Source: Streptomyces diacarni (GTDB lineage Bacteria > Actinomycetota > Actinomycetes > Streptomycetales > Streptomycetaceae). From it: a stretch of 64,000 nt of DNA. Each line of letters starts with the position of its first letter. The first letter of the stretch is position 1. Positions 14,101 to 22,905 of the stretch are shown in pieces. A program made the position numbers and the translations under genes. The DNA lies in NCBI RefSeq assembly GCF_003323715.1, contig NZ_QOIN01000036.1:1-64000 (forward strand), read 5' to 3'. The notes beneath the pieces were generated by a model. It ran no database searches and was not told the origin of the DNA. It saw nothing but the letters and a program-made list of their open reading frames with translations.

Positions 14101-17025
14101 ATGCGCTTTTCGAGCCCGCAAGCGGCTCTCAACTGCCGAAGCCCACAGCCGACAAGACTGATCGAACCGACAAGACTGATCGAACGGGACGTCGAACTGG
14201 AGACGCTCACCCGTGCCCTGTCCGACTGCGCGGCCGGAGAGGGCGGAGTGGTGGTCGTCCGCGGTGTCGTGGGCAGCGGCAAGACCACCCTGCTGCACGT
14301 GCTCACCCAGCGCGCCGAGCGATCCGGCGCTGTCGTCCTGCACGCCGCCGCCTCCCGCTCGGAACAGGACAGGCCGTTCGGCGTCATCTCACAACTCGTG
14401 CGGACGAGCGGCCTGCCCGCGGCCGACATCGACCCGCTGCTCAAGCGCGTCGAGCGCGAGACGCCCTCCGTAGGGCCGCACGCGGGGACGGCGGACCTCG
14501 ACCCGGCGGTCACCATGGGCCTGGAACGGGAACTGTGGGAACTGATCCGCCGCCAGGCCGAGTCGCGCCCAGTGGTGATCGGCGTCGACGAGGTACACGA
14601 CGCCGACCGCGCGTCCCTGGACAGCCTGCTCTACGTCGCACGGCGGATGCGCTCGGCGCGCGTCCTGCTGGTGCTCAACGAGGACAGCCGCGCCCACCAG
14701 ACGTACCCCTGGTTCCACGCGGAGCTGTTCCGCCAGCCGAACGGCAGAAGGCTCAAGCTCCCCCTCCTGAGCGCCGACGGTGTCTCCCGGATGATCGCCG
14801 ACGGCGCGGGCGCCCGCCCACCGGAGGAGTCCGCCGCCTGCCACCGCGTCAGCGGCGGCAACCCGCTGCTGCTGGCCGCCCTGCTGGAGGACGCCCGCCC
14901 GCCGGTGGGCGGGCGTCCTGCCGCCCTCGTACCCGGGGAGGCGTTTCGCCAGGCCGTCTCCAACTGCCTCTACCGCTGCGGGGAACCGCTCAGGGACTGT
15001 GCCCAGGTGAGGGCGGTCCTCGGCGACGAGCCGGCCTCTCCCGCCGTGCTCGCCGAAGTCCTCGGCCTCGACACGGACACCGCCCGGCAGGCGTCCGAGG
15101 CGCTGGTCGCCATGGGACTACTGGACAACGGCCGCTTCCGGCACGAGGCCGTCAGGGACGCCGTGCTGGACAGCATGACGCCCGACTGCCGCAGCCGGCT
15201 GCACGCCGAGGTGGCACGGGTGCTGCGCAACCACGGGCGCGGATCGATCGACCTGGCCAGACACCTGATCGCGGCGTCGCCCGTCGACGAGAGCTGGACC
15301 ACGCCCGTTCTCCTGGACGCCGCCCGGCAGGCCCTTGCGGACAACGACGTGAGCCTGGCCATCGACAGCCTCCGCGCCGCCCACGAGGGCTGCTCCGACG
15401 AACGCCAGCGGATGACCGTCCTGTCCGCCCTGATGCGCGCGCAGTGGCGGGTCAACCCCGCGGCCGCCGTGCGGCACCTGCCGGAGCTGACCGCCGCGGC
15501 ACGGCTGAACAAGCTGTCGGCGTACGAGGTCACCCAGCTCATCGCCCACCTGCTGTGGCACGGGAGGACCGGTGAGGCCGGGGAGGTCTTCACGGCCACC
15601 GAGGAAAGCCGCAAGCGGAACCCGCTCGGCGCGGACGGGTTCGACGACGCCCTGAACACCGCACGTCTGTGGCTGGGGTTCTCCTGCCCGGGCCCGCACA
15701 ACACGCTCCCGGAGGAGTCGGCCGCCGACGCCGCCCGGCACAGCCTCCACAGGCGCGCGCTGAGCGCCATGTACGAGGCGCTGACGGGCAGCGGCTCCGG
15801 CAGCGAGTTCCTCGACGTCGACGAGGCGATCCAGCGGTTCTCCGTGGACAACGAAGGGTTCCTGCCCGCGACCGCGGCACTGGTCGTGCTCATCTACACC
15901 GACCGGCTGGACGAGGCCGCCCTCTCGTGCGACGCTCTCGTCGAGGACGCCCGCAAGTGGAACGCCCCCATGTGGTGCGCTCTTCTTCAGGCCATCCGGG
16001 CGCACATCCACCTGCGGACGGGCGACATGCGCCGGGCGGCGGACGCGGCCCGCGAGGCATTGCAGGCCCACCCGGTCAAGAGCTGGGGCATCTTCATCGG
16101 CTCGCCGCTGGCCAGCCTGGTGCTCTCCAGCGTCGCGGCGGGCCGCCACCAGGAGGCCGAGGAGTATCTGCGCGTGCCGGTCACCACCGGCATGTTCCGC
16201 ACACCCTTCGGGCTGGACTACCTCCGCGCACGGGGACGCTACTTCGCGGCCAGGGGGCGCCCGCACGCCGCGCTGGGCGACTTCCGCCAGTGCGGCGAGC
16301 TGATGGGCAACTGGCGCATCGACCTGTCCGCCGTGGTGCCGTGGCGCACGGACGCGGCCGAGATGTGTCTGGCGCTGGGCCGCAAACAGGAGGCGCAGAA
16401 GTACGCCAGGGAGCAGCTGGCGCTGCTGCGCCCGGACGAGCGGTGGATCCGGGGCACCACCCTGCGCGTGCTGGCCGCCTCGGAGGAGTCCCGTGACGAA
16501 CTGCCGCTGCTGCGCGAATCGCTGCGCCTGCTGGAGGGGTACGGCGACCGCTACGAGCAGGCGCGGACGCTCCTGGACCTGAGTCTGGTGCACCGGAGCC
16601 GCGGTGACGTGGAGACGGCGCACGCCGTGCGGATGTCCGCCGACCGGCTGGCCGACGCGTGCGGTTTCGAGCTCCCCGGGGACGAGCGCCGCCCCGGCAG
16701 ACACCACTTCGCCGCCTCCGACCGGGTTCCCGAACCCAGGGAGTGCGAGGGCCACCTGGCGCTCAGCGACGCCGAACGCCGCGTGGCGTCCCTGGCCGTC
16801 GCGGGGCGGACCAACCGGCAGATCGCCCGGCAGCTGTTCCTCACCGTGAGTACGGTGGAGCAGCACCTGACCCGCGTCTACCGTAAGCTCCGGGTGCGCT
16901 CGCGCACCGATCTGACGGCGGAGATCCTCGACGGTGCGATCCCGCCGTCGGAGGACTGCGGGGCGGGACCGCACGCCCGCCGGAAGGCCACCGGCGACCA
17001 CAACCCCACAACGGTACCGACCTGA
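14101..17025 (+). CDS. LAL-family (large ATP-binding LuxR) transcriptional activator
   Basis: A 974-residue regulator. The N-terminal AAA/NTPase part has Walker A GVVGSGKTTLL (~residues 55-65) and a Walker B region near PVVIGVDEVHDADRAS; a long helical TPR-like middle follows; the C-terminal LuxR/GerE helix-turn-helix is LSDAERRVASLAVAG ... NRQIARQLFLTVSTVEQHL (~890-935). This is the PikD/LAL architecture of pathway activators in macrolide clusters. An in-frame stop (14,089-14,091) lies just upstream, so ATG 14101 or a later codon is the start; the ribosome site is weak. It is the only cluster-type regulator inside the biosynthetic genes and probably activates them, possibly via the CTTTAG-containing sites (inference). 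See the separate entry for a duplicated hexapeptide at its N-terminus. Confidence 0.93.
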   Translation: MRFSSPQAALNCRSPQPTRLIEPTRLIERDVELETLTRALSDCAAGEGGVVVVRGVVGSGKTTLLHVLTQRAERSGAVVLHAAASRSEQDRPFGVISQLVRTSGLPAADIDPLLKRVERETPSVGPHAGTADLDPAVTMGLERELWELIRRQAESRPVVIGVDEVHDADRASLDSLLYVARRMRSARVLLVLNEDSRAHQTYPWFHAELFRQPNGRRLKLPLLSADGVSRMIADGAGARPPEESAACHRVSGGNPLLLAALLEDARPPVGGRPAALVPGEAFRQAVSNCLYRCGEPLRDCAQVRAVLGDEPASPAVLAEVLGLDTDTARQASEALVAMGLLDNGRFRHEAVRDAVLDSMTPDCRSRLHAEVARVLRNHGRGSIDLARHLIAASPVDESWTTPVLLDAARQALADNDVSLAIDSLRAAHEGCSDERQRMTVLSALMRAQWRVNPAAAVRHLPELTAAARLNKLSAYEVTQLIAHLLWHGRTGEAGEVFTATEESRKRNPLGADGFDDALNTARLWLGFSCPGPHNTLPEESAADAARHSLHRRALSAMYEALTGSGSGSEFLDVDEAIQRFSVDNEGFLPATAALVVLIYTDRLDEAALSCDALVEDARKWNAPMWCALLQAIRAHIHLRTGDMRRAADAAREALQAHPVKSWGIFIGSPLASLVLSSVAAGRHQEAEEYLRVPVTTGMFRTPFGLDYLRARGRYFAARGRPHAALGDFRQCGELMGNWRIDLSAVVPWRTDAAEMCLALGRKQEAQKYAREQLALLRPDERWIRGTTLRVLAASEESRDELPLLRESLRLLEGYGDRYEQARTLLDLSLVHRSRGDVETAHAVRMSADRLADACGFELPGDERRPGRHHFAASDRVPEPRECEGHLALSDAERRVASLAVAGRTNRQIARQLFLTVSTVEQHLTRVYRKLRVRSRTDLTAEILDGAIPPSEDCGAGPHARRKATGDHNPTTVPT
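14149..14184 (+). repeat. Perfect 18-base tandem duplication in the LAL gene
   Basis: CCGACAAGACTGATCGAA occurs twice without spacing (14,149-14,166 and 14,167-14,184). It is in frame and duplicates PTRLIE immediately before the RDVELETLTRAL segment that normally begins the LAL ATPase domain. The copies are identical at base level, so the event is recent or actively maintained. Confidence 0.9.
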
Positions 17026-17081
17026 GACGCCGGGCCGGCTCCTCAGTTTCGATCTGACGCCAACGCGAATTAAGGACAAGT

Positions 17082-19412
17082 ATGGGCAACGGACCCGTGG
17101 AGAACGCCGGGACCGGGAACGACGCGGTGCAGACGTACCGGGAGCGAGAGCTGAAGGCCGAGCAGGAGTACGTCTCGACTCTCTACGACCGGCTCGACAC
17201 ACTGCGCGGTCAGGCCGATGAGCAGCTGCGGGAGGTTCACCGGCGGGGCGGCGACGGAGGTACCTACCAGTCGCGTGTGGAGCGGGAGTCGCTGGAGGAG
17301 CACTACACGGGGCGCCTGTCGCAGTTGTCGGCGGCCGAGCAGGGGCTGTGCTTCGGCCGGCTGGACATGAAGGACGGCGAGTCCCTCCACGTGGGCCGCA
17401 TCAGCATGGCCGACGAGGACTACGAGCCGCTGCTCGTCGACTGGCGCGCACCCGCGGCCGAGGGCTTCTACCGCGCCACCCCCGCCACGCCGCGGGGTGT
17501 GCGGCGGCGGCGTCAGATCCGTACGAAGGACCGTACGGTGATCGGCGTCGACGACGACGTGTTCGAGCTCGACGAGCTCAGCGACGCCGAACGCAGCGCG
17601 CTGAACGGGGAGTCGGCGCTGTTCGCCGCCCTGACGGCCAGCAGGACCGGCCGCATGCACGACATTGTCTCGACCATCCAGGGCGAGCAGGACCGCATCA
17701 TCCGCTCCGAGCTGTCCGGGATCCTCGTCGTCCAGGGCGGTCCCGGCACGGGCAAGACCGTCGTGGCGCTGCACCGCGCCGCGTACCTGCTCTACACGCA
17801 CCGCGACCGCCTCGCCAAGCGCGGTGTCCTGGTGATCGGACCCAATCCCACGTTCATGCGCTACATCGACCAGGTGCTGCCCTCGCTCGGTGAGAACGAC
17901 GTCCTGCTCAGCAGCGTCGGCCAGCTCTTCCCCGGGATCGAGGCGGCCGGGCAGGAGACGCCGGAGGCCGTCGCGGTCAAGGGCGACCCGCGCATGGCCG
18001 GCGTCCTGGCGCACGCCGTGCGGAACCTGCAGCGGCTGCCGGACGAGCCGATCACCCTGACCGTCAACCGGAACACGGTCCACCAGCAGGAGATCCGGCT
18101 GACCCGCGCGCTGTGCAGCCGTGCCCGCGACGCCGCCCGCGAGACGCGCCAGCCGCACAACCACGCGCGGCGGATCTTCATCAAGGAAATCATCGACGGC
18201 CTCACCAAGCGGCTGGCCTCCAAGCTCGGCCAGACCTTCAGGCCCGAGGACACCGAGGACCTGTCCGCCGAACTGCTCGCGGACGCCGACGTCCAGGCGG
18301 CCGTGAAGCGGCTGTGGCCCGAAGTGAGCCCGCAGCGGCTGCTCACCGCGCTGTACGCCGACCCCAAGCTGCTCGCCGACGCCTCTCCCGAGCTGACCGA
18401 GGCCGAGCGTGCGGCACTGCTGCGCCCGCAGCCGGAGAAGGACACGCCGGAGAACCTGCGGTGGACCCCCGCGGACGTGCCGCTGCTCGACGAGGCTGCC
18501 GAACAACTCGGCCACGTCAAGAGCGCCGAGGAGCGCCGCGCCGATCAGGTCGCCGCGCACGAGCGTCAGGAGGCGGTCGCCTACGCCAAGGAGGCGCTGG
18601 GCGAGATGGGCATCAAGATGGTCAGCTCGGAACAACTCGTCGCGCAGTACGAGGGCGGAACACGCTTCACGTCCACCGCCGACCGCGCGCGGGCCGACCG
18701 CACCTGGGCGTTCGGCCACGTCATCATCGACGAGGCGCAGGAGCTGTCGCCCATGGCCTGGCGGGTGCTGATGCGGTGCTGCCCCAGCAGGTCCATGACC
18801 GTCGTCGGCGACATCGCGCAGACCGGGTCGATGTCCGGCGCGCGCTCGTGGTCCCAGGTGCTCGACCCCTACGCGCGCGACCGGTGGCGCCAGGAACACC
18901 TCAGCATGAACTACCGGACACCCTCGGAGATCATGGAGGTCGCCTCCGACGTCCTGCGGGAGATCGACGAGAACCTGGTCGCGCCCACGGCCGTGCGCAG
19001 CAGCGGCGTGCCGCCGTGGAGCCTGCCGGTGGAGTCCGCCGCCCTCACGGACGTCGTGGCGCGTACCGTGCGGGAGGAGTTGGCCGGCCTCGGCGACGGA
19101 AGGCTCGCCGTCATCACGCCTCCCTCGTGTCTGGACGAGCTGAGCGCGCCCCTGCGAGCGCTGGGGTCGGTCACGTTCGCGGACGACCCCGAGGCCCTGG
19201 ACACGCCGGCCGTCGTGCTGACCGTCGAGCAGGCGAAGGGCCTGGAGTTCGACTCCGTGCTGGTCGTCGAGCCGCAGGAGATCCTGTCCGTCTCGCCGAA
19301 CGGCGCCAAGGACCTCTACGTCGCGCTCACCCGCGCCACCAAGCGGCTGGGCATCGTCCATACCGGGCAACTGCCGGACGCGCTGGCGCGGGCGAAGCCG
19401 CTGAGCCGCTGA
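17082..19412 (+). CDS. helD: HelD-type RNA polymerase-associated UvrD-like helicase/ATPase
   Basis: A 776-residue protein with an ATG at 17082 behind AAGGA. The N-terminal ~60 residues form a Glu/Arg-rich helical arm (YRERELKAEQEYVSTLYDRL), as in HelD proteins that insert into RNA polymerase channels. Superfamily 1 motifs follow: Walker A QGGPGTGKTVVALHRAAYLL (~217-236), Walker B HVIIDEAQELSPMAW (~546), then QTGSMSGARSW, LSMNYRTPSEI and VYVALTRATKRL-like DLYVALTRATKRL. HelD proteins dislodge nucleic acid and bound inhibitors from RNA polymerase; HelR of Streptomyces venezuelae protects against rifamycins. Placed between the pathway activator and sugar genes, it may be a self-resistance factor if the product targets RNA polymerase (inference). 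A housekeeping copy captured by the cluster is the alternative. The stop codon falls inside an octanucleotide repeat. Confidence 0.92.
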   Translation: MGNGPVENAGTGNDAVQTYRERELKAEQEYVSTLYDRLDTLRGQADEQLREVHRRGGDGGTYQSRVERESLEEHYTGRLSQLSAAEQGLCFGRLDMKDGESLHVGRISMADEDYEPLLVDWRAPAAEGFYRATPATPRGVRRRRQIRTKDRTVIGVDDDVFELDELSDAERSALNGESALFAALTASRTGRMHDIVSTIQGEQDRIIRSELSGILVVQGGPGTGKTVVALHRAAYLLYTHRDRLAKRGVLVIGPNPTFMRYIDQVLPSLGENDVLLSSVGQLFPGIEAAGQETPEAVAVKGDPRMAGVLAHAVRNLQRLPDEPITLTVNRNTVHQQEIRLTRALCSRARDAARETRQPHNHARRIFIKEIIDGLTKRLASKLGQTFRPEDTEDLSAELLADADVQAAVKRLWPEVSPQRLLTALYADPKLLADASPELTEAERAALLRPQPEKDTPENLRWTPADVPLLDEAAEQLGHVKSAEERRADQVAAHERQEAVAYAKEALGEMGIKMVSSEQLVAQYEGGTRFTSTADRARADRTWAFGHVIIDEAQELSPMAWRVLMRCCPSRSMTVVGDIAQTGSMSGARSWSQVLDPYARDRWRQEHLSMNYRTPSEIMEVASDVLREIDENLVAPTAVRSSGVPPWSLPVESAALTDVVARTVREELAGLGDGRLAVITPPSCLDELSAPLRALGSVTFADDPEALDTPAVVLTVEQAKGLEFDSVLVVEPQEILSVSPNGAKDLYVALTRATKRLGIVHTGQLPDALARAKPLSR

Positions 19413-19444
19413 GCCGCTGAGCTGCTGAGCTGCTGGGCTGCTGG
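19397..19444 (+). repeat. Six-copy octanucleotide repeat across the helD stop codon
   Basis: GCCGCTGA occurs three times (19,397-19,420), then GCTGCTGA once and GCTGCTGG twice, ending at 19,444. The unit is 8 bases, so gain or loss of one unit changes the reading frame of the last codons of HelD; the stop TGA is in the second unit. The repeat sits at the extreme C-terminus, so effects on the protein would be small. Confidence 0.85.
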
Positions 19445-19653
19445 GCCGCACGTGAGCGACCGCGGGGCGTGCCCGGCGCCGGCGGTGCGCGGGCACGCTT
19501 AGAGGCCCTTAAGAGGGACGGATCACGATGAGGGCGGCGGAGTGTGGGCGTGCGTGGCGCGTGGCCCCCGCGGGCGTGCGCGCCCGACCGCCCGCTCCAC
19601 CCGGACACCGGCTCCGGGACAGCGCTCGTAGCAGAACCCCTGCGGAGGATGGC

Positions 19654-20262
19654 ATGGAGTACCGCGAACTGAAGGTGAAGGGCGCGTTCGAGTTCGTACC
19701 GCGGGTGTTCCCCGACGCCCGAGGCCAGTTCACGGCCCCCTTGCAGAGGTCCGCTTTCGTCGCGGCCGTGGGCCACCCGCTGCCCGCCGTGGCGCAGACG
19801 AACTGCAGTACGTCGCGGCGCGGCACGCTGCGCGGCATCCACTTCACGCGGACGCCGCCCGGTGTGACCAAGTACGTCTCGTGCGCCTACGGGCGGGCGG
19901 TCGACCTGGTCGTCGATCTGCGCGTCGGCTCACCCACGTTCATGGAGTGGGACGCGGTCACCATGGGCGGCACGCAGCCGCGTGCCGTGTACTTCCCGAT
20001 CGGGGTGGGCCATGCCTTCCTCGCGCTGGAGGACGACACGGTGATGTCCTACCTGGTCTCCGAGGAGTACGTGCCGGAGCACGAGTACTCGGTGTCCCCC
20101 TTCGACCCCGCGCTGGACCTGCCGGTGCCCGGGCGTGGGGAGGTCGTGGTCTCCGAGCGGGACGCGGGTGCTCCCACGGTCGCCGAGGCGGAGAAGGCGG
20201 GGATGCTCCCCGACTACCGCACGTGCCTGGAACTCGGCAGGGAAGCGCACCGCGAGGCGTAA
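19654..20262 (+). CDS. dTDP-4-keto-6-deoxyhexose 3(,5)-epimerase, RmlC family
   Basis: A 202-residue cupin of RmlC size. The catalytic base sits in LRGIHFTRTPPG, His ~63, the numbering known for RmlC; the conserved RAVDLVVDLRVGSPTF and PIGVGHAFLALEDDTVMSYLVSEEYVPEHE segments are also present, with the conserved Tyr in the latter. ATG 19654 is preceded by GGAGG. In secondary metabolism such enzymes (TylCVII, NovW) epimerise C3 alone or C3 and C5 of dTDP-4-keto-6-deoxyglucose. The gene stands alone between helD and a convergent methyltransferase gene, with two strong hairpins downstream. It follows a 241-base spacer that may hold its own promoter. Confident as an epimerase; the positions it inverts cannot be told from sequence. 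Confidence 0.9.
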   Translation: MEYRELKVKGAFEFVPRVFPDARGQFTAPLQRSAFVAAVGHPLPAVAQTNCSTSRRGTLRGIHFTRTPPGVTKYVSCAYGRAVDLVVDLRVGSPTFMEWDAVTMGGTQPRAVYFPIGVGHAFLALEDDTVMSYLVSEEYVPEHEYSVSPFDPALDLPVPGRGEVVVSERDAGAPTVAEAEKAGMLPDYRTCLELGREAHREA

Positions 20263-20276
20263 TATCCCGGAGTCTG

Positions 20277-20299
20277 CCCGCGCCCCGAAGGGGCGCGGG
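20277..20299. terminator. Hairpin terminator after the epimerase gene
   Basis: CCCGCGCCCC and GGGGCGCGGG form a 10-bp stem with a GAA loop, 15 bases after the epimerase stop. There is no T-tract, as is common for Streptomyces terminators. Confidence 0.7.
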
Positions 20300-20410
20300 G
20301 GACTGCGCGGCCGGCCACTCCCCGCCCGCGGACCGCACACTACGACCAGTGGGCACCCCTCACCGGAACAGGACCCGCAGGAGCGGGCGCCGCGGCGCGC
20401 CCGGCAGCCG

Positions 20411-20453
20411 CACGCCCGGGAGCGGCGCGCCAGGCGCGCCGCTCCCGGGCGTG
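20411..20453. terminator. Very strong palindromic bidirectional terminator
   Basis: A perfect inverted repeat with 21-base arms (20,411-20,431 and 20,433-20,453) separated by one base, located between the convergent epimerase and methyltransferase genes and only 13 bases past the stop of the latter. It can terminate transcription from both sides. Confidence 0.8.
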
Positions 20454-20465
20454 GAGGCCGGCCCG

Positions 20466-21389
20466 CTACCGGCCCGCGCGCTCGTTCTTGTAGATCACCT
20501 GCCAGAAGTAGCTCCATGGGAGCCCGCGCCCGTCGGCCACGCACGTCCAGCCGTCTCCGGGCGTGTAGGTGGTGATGTACCCGGGGACCGCCGCGTCGAC
20601 GGCTTCACTGTCGTAGATGTCCAGCACCTGGCGGAGCGGCCCCGCCTCCAACGCCAGGTCCACGGCCTCCTGCCCCTCCGGGTGGCCGTCCAGGTTCTTG
20701 TCGAGGAACTTTCCGACCGGGTTCTTGACGAAGAACGCCGAGCATTTGGTGTCGATCAGCTTCAGATACGCGCGCACCGTTTCCTCGGGCATTTCAGCCA
20801 TGGAGTGCACGTTGATGCACAGGTCGAAGTGTGCTGCGTCCATCGCGGAATACACGCTGTCCACGGAATCGTCCGCCTGTACGAAGGTGATCTTCTCGAA
20901 CTGCTCCGGCGCGAGGACCGTCCTGAGGTACTTCCTGCTCAGTTGCAGGGTCTTTTCGAGATCGACGATGTAGTACGCAGCGAGGTCGTGATTGGACATG
21001 ATCGTGTGGCACGTGCGCCCGTATCCCGCGCCGATCTCCATGACGCTTCCGCCCCGCAGATCGACCTCCTTCTCGATGAACCCGAGCTCCAGGACGCCCT
21101 GCAGGTAGTCCATGCACAGCATCTCGCCGTGGATGCGCACCGAGACCGGATTGCCCGTCTCCCGGTTCTCGATCTTCCTGATCCTGGCCCAGTCGTCCGG
21201 GCCCAGCTGCATGCCGTAGTTGTAGATCAGCGCTTTGAGGTACCTGACTCCGTTGACCCTCGGGTCCCACAGGGAGATCTTGTAGTTCCTCGTGTCGGAC
21301 TTGAAGTCCGACAGATCGGCCGCGGCTTCCTCGCCCCAGAGGTCGTGGATGCGGTTCCACATCCGGCTGGCCGTGAAGCTCTGCGCCAT
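20466..21389 (-). CDS. Putative sugar O-methyltransferase (class I, SAM-dependent)
   Basis: A 307-residue methyltransferase starting at ATG 21389 after a perfect GAGGAG ribosome site. SAM motif I is SVMEIGAGYGRTC (~116-127). The N-terminal pattern (MWNRIHDLWGEEAAADLSDFK ... SDTRNYKISLWDPRVNG) recalls the putative sugar O-methyltransferase family seen in exopolysaccharide and deoxysugar loci; later motifs are YYIVDLEKTLQLSRKYL and FDLCINVHSMAEMPEE. It is transcribed divergently from the glycosyltransferase, sharing the 21,390-21,647 promoter region. The likely role is O-methylation of the 6-deoxyhexose, before or after transfer. Substrate position is unknown; methylation of another part of the molecule is not excluded. 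Confidence 0.75.
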   Translation of the reverse strand: MAQSFTASRMWNRIHDLWGEEAAADLSDFKSDTRNYKISLWDPRVNGVRYLKALIYNYGMQLGPDDWARIRKIENRETGNPVSVRIHGEMLCMDYLQGVLELGFIEKEVDLRGGSVMEIGAGYGRTCHTIMSNHDLAAYYIVDLEKTLQLSRKYLRTVLAPEQFEKITFVQADDSVDSVYSAMDAAHFDLCINVHSMAEMPEETVRAYLKLIDTKCSAFFVKNPVGKFLDKNLDGHPEGQEAVDLALEAGPLRQVLDIYDSEAVDAAVPGYITTYTPGDGWTCVADGRGLPWSYFWQVIYKNERAGR

Positions 21390-21533
21390 CTCGTTCTCCT
21401 CTTCGTCTTTCGCCCGCGCCGAAACAGTCGGAACCGCAGGGAAATCACAGCATTCTCCCCATGCTTCCAGGCGCCCATGAGACACCCTTCCCCGCGGAAG
21501 CGCCAGACGACTTTCAGTGGACCTTCAGGAGCC

Positions 21534-21601
21534 CTTTAGCTGCTGAGAAAGCGCGAACCGCCCTGTACCGTACGGGAGAACCACACCAAGAGCCGCTTTA
21601 G
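21534..21601. promoter_or_regulatory. Second divergent promoter with CTTTAG motifs
   Basis: The 258-base gap between the O-methyltransferase (minus) and glycosyltransferase (plus) contains CCCTTTAGC (CTTTAG at 21,534-21,539) and GCCGCTTTAG (21,592-21,601), here in the same orientation about 60 bases apart. The core matches the inverted pair at 2,919-3,026. Proposed as regulator sites; not proven. Confidence 0.4.
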
Positions 21602-21647
21602 CCGCGCGTTGGTATCGTTTCCTTCACTGGGACAGGAGGTACACGAA

Positions 21648-22859
21648 TTGCGAGTCCTGTTCATCTCGATGGCCGCGGTGCCGCATGTGTTCCCGCTGGT
21701 GCCCCTCGCCTGGGCGCTCCGGGCCGCCGGGCACGACGTGCGGGTCGCGGGCCAGCCCCCCGCCGTCGCCACCGTCACCCGGGCAGGGCTGACCGCGGTG
21801 CCGATCGCCGGCGACTTCAACGTACGCGGTGACATCTCCGCGGGGCCCGGAGCGGCGGAAGCCGGCGACGGCACCTCCGCCCTCTCCCGTGACGAGGCGC
21901 TGCGGCGCTTCATGCGGCTCGGCCCCGACGCGATGGAGACGGCCCTCGTCCGGCTCGTCGACGCCATGGTCGGCGATCTGCGCACGGCGGTCGAGGACTG
22001 GCGGCCCGACCTCGTCCTGGCCGACCCGCTGCCCTTCGCCGCGCCGCTGATCGCCGAACTCACCGGTGCCCCCTTCGTCCGCTGCCTGTGGGGACCCGCG
22101 CTGCCGCCCGGCCGCGACCGCACCGCTGAGAGCGACCCGGCCACCGGCCGGCTCCCCGAGGCCCTGGCGGCACTGTGCGAGCGCTACGGCGTCCCGGTGC
22201 GTGAGGACTACGCAGTCCGCACGATCGACCCCTGCCCGCCCAGCATGCGGGTGCCGGACGTACCGGGCCGGCTGCCCGTGCGGTATGTGCCCTACAACGG
22301 TGCGACCGAGCTGCCGGACTGGCTGGCACGGGCCCCGAAGCGGCAGCGCGTGTGCGTCACCTGGGGCACCTCCACGACCCGCATCCTGGGCCAGGAGTCC
22401 TCTCCCGTGCCCATGGTCGTGGACGCCGTCGCCGACCTGGGCGCCGAGATCGTGGTGGCCGTCAGCAGCGCGGACCGCGGACAGCTGGCGGGCGTGCCGG
22501 ACGGCGTACGGATCCTGGAGGACACCCCGCTGAGCTTGCTGCTGCCCAGCTGCGACGCGATGATCCACACGGCAGGGGCGGGAGCGCTGATGACGGCCAC
22601 GGTCAACGGCGTGCCCCAGGTGACGGCGCCGAGCCACCTCGGCGAACAGCGGCTGAACGCGGAGCGCCTCGCCGCGGCGGGCGCCGGCGTCAACCTGTCG
22701 CTGGACGACTTCGACGCGCAGGCCGTGCGCAAGGCCACCACCGAGGTGCTGTCGAACCCGGGCTACCGCGAGGCGGCCGGGGCACTGCGCGAGGAGATGC
22801 TCGCCCAGCCCACCCCCGCCGAGGTGGCCGGCGTCCTCGAGAACCTGGCCCGGCAGTGA
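21648..22859 (+). CDS. Glycosyltransferase, GT1 family (macrolide/polyketide type)
   Basis: A 403-residue GT-B fold enzyme. The start is the rare codon TTG at 21648, fixed by an ideal AGGAGGT seven bases upstream and by the family N-terminus MRVLFISMAAVPHVFPLVPL, with the catalytic His ~13. The C-terminal donor-binding region reads IHTAGAGALMTATVNGVPQVTAPSHLGEQRLNAERLAAAGAG, typical of TDP-deoxysugar transferases of antibiotic clusters. It should attach the methyl-branched deoxyhexose made by neighbouring genes to the polyketide aglycone. It leads a plus-strand run with the MycE-like methyltransferase (47 bases) and the C-methyltransferase. No auxiliary DesVIII-type P450-like protein is present. 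It is the only glycosyltransferase in the window, though others may lie to the left. Confidence 0.93.
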   Translation: MRVLFISMAAVPHVFPLVPLAWALRAAGHDVRVAGQPPAVATVTRAGLTAVPIAGDFNVRGDISAGPGAAEAGDGTSALSRDEALRRFMRLGPDAMETALVRLVDAMVGDLRTAVEDWRPDLVLADPLPFAAPLIAELTGAPFVRCLWGPALPPGRDRTAESDPATGRLPEALAALCERYGVPVREDYAVRTIDPCPPSMRVPDVPGRLPVRYVPYNGATELPDWLARAPKRQRVCVTWGTSTTRILGQESSPVPMVVDAVADLGAEIVVAVSSADRGQLAGVPDGVRILEDTPLSLLLPSCDAMIHTAGAGALMTATVNGVPQVTAPSHLGEQRLNAERLAAAGAGVNLSLDDFDAQAVRKATTEVLSNPGYREAAGALREEMLAQPTPAEVAGVLENLARQ

Positions 22860-22905
22860 CGGGCGCGCCGCGATGACGGTCCACGGGCAGGAGGCACAAG
22901 GCGCG

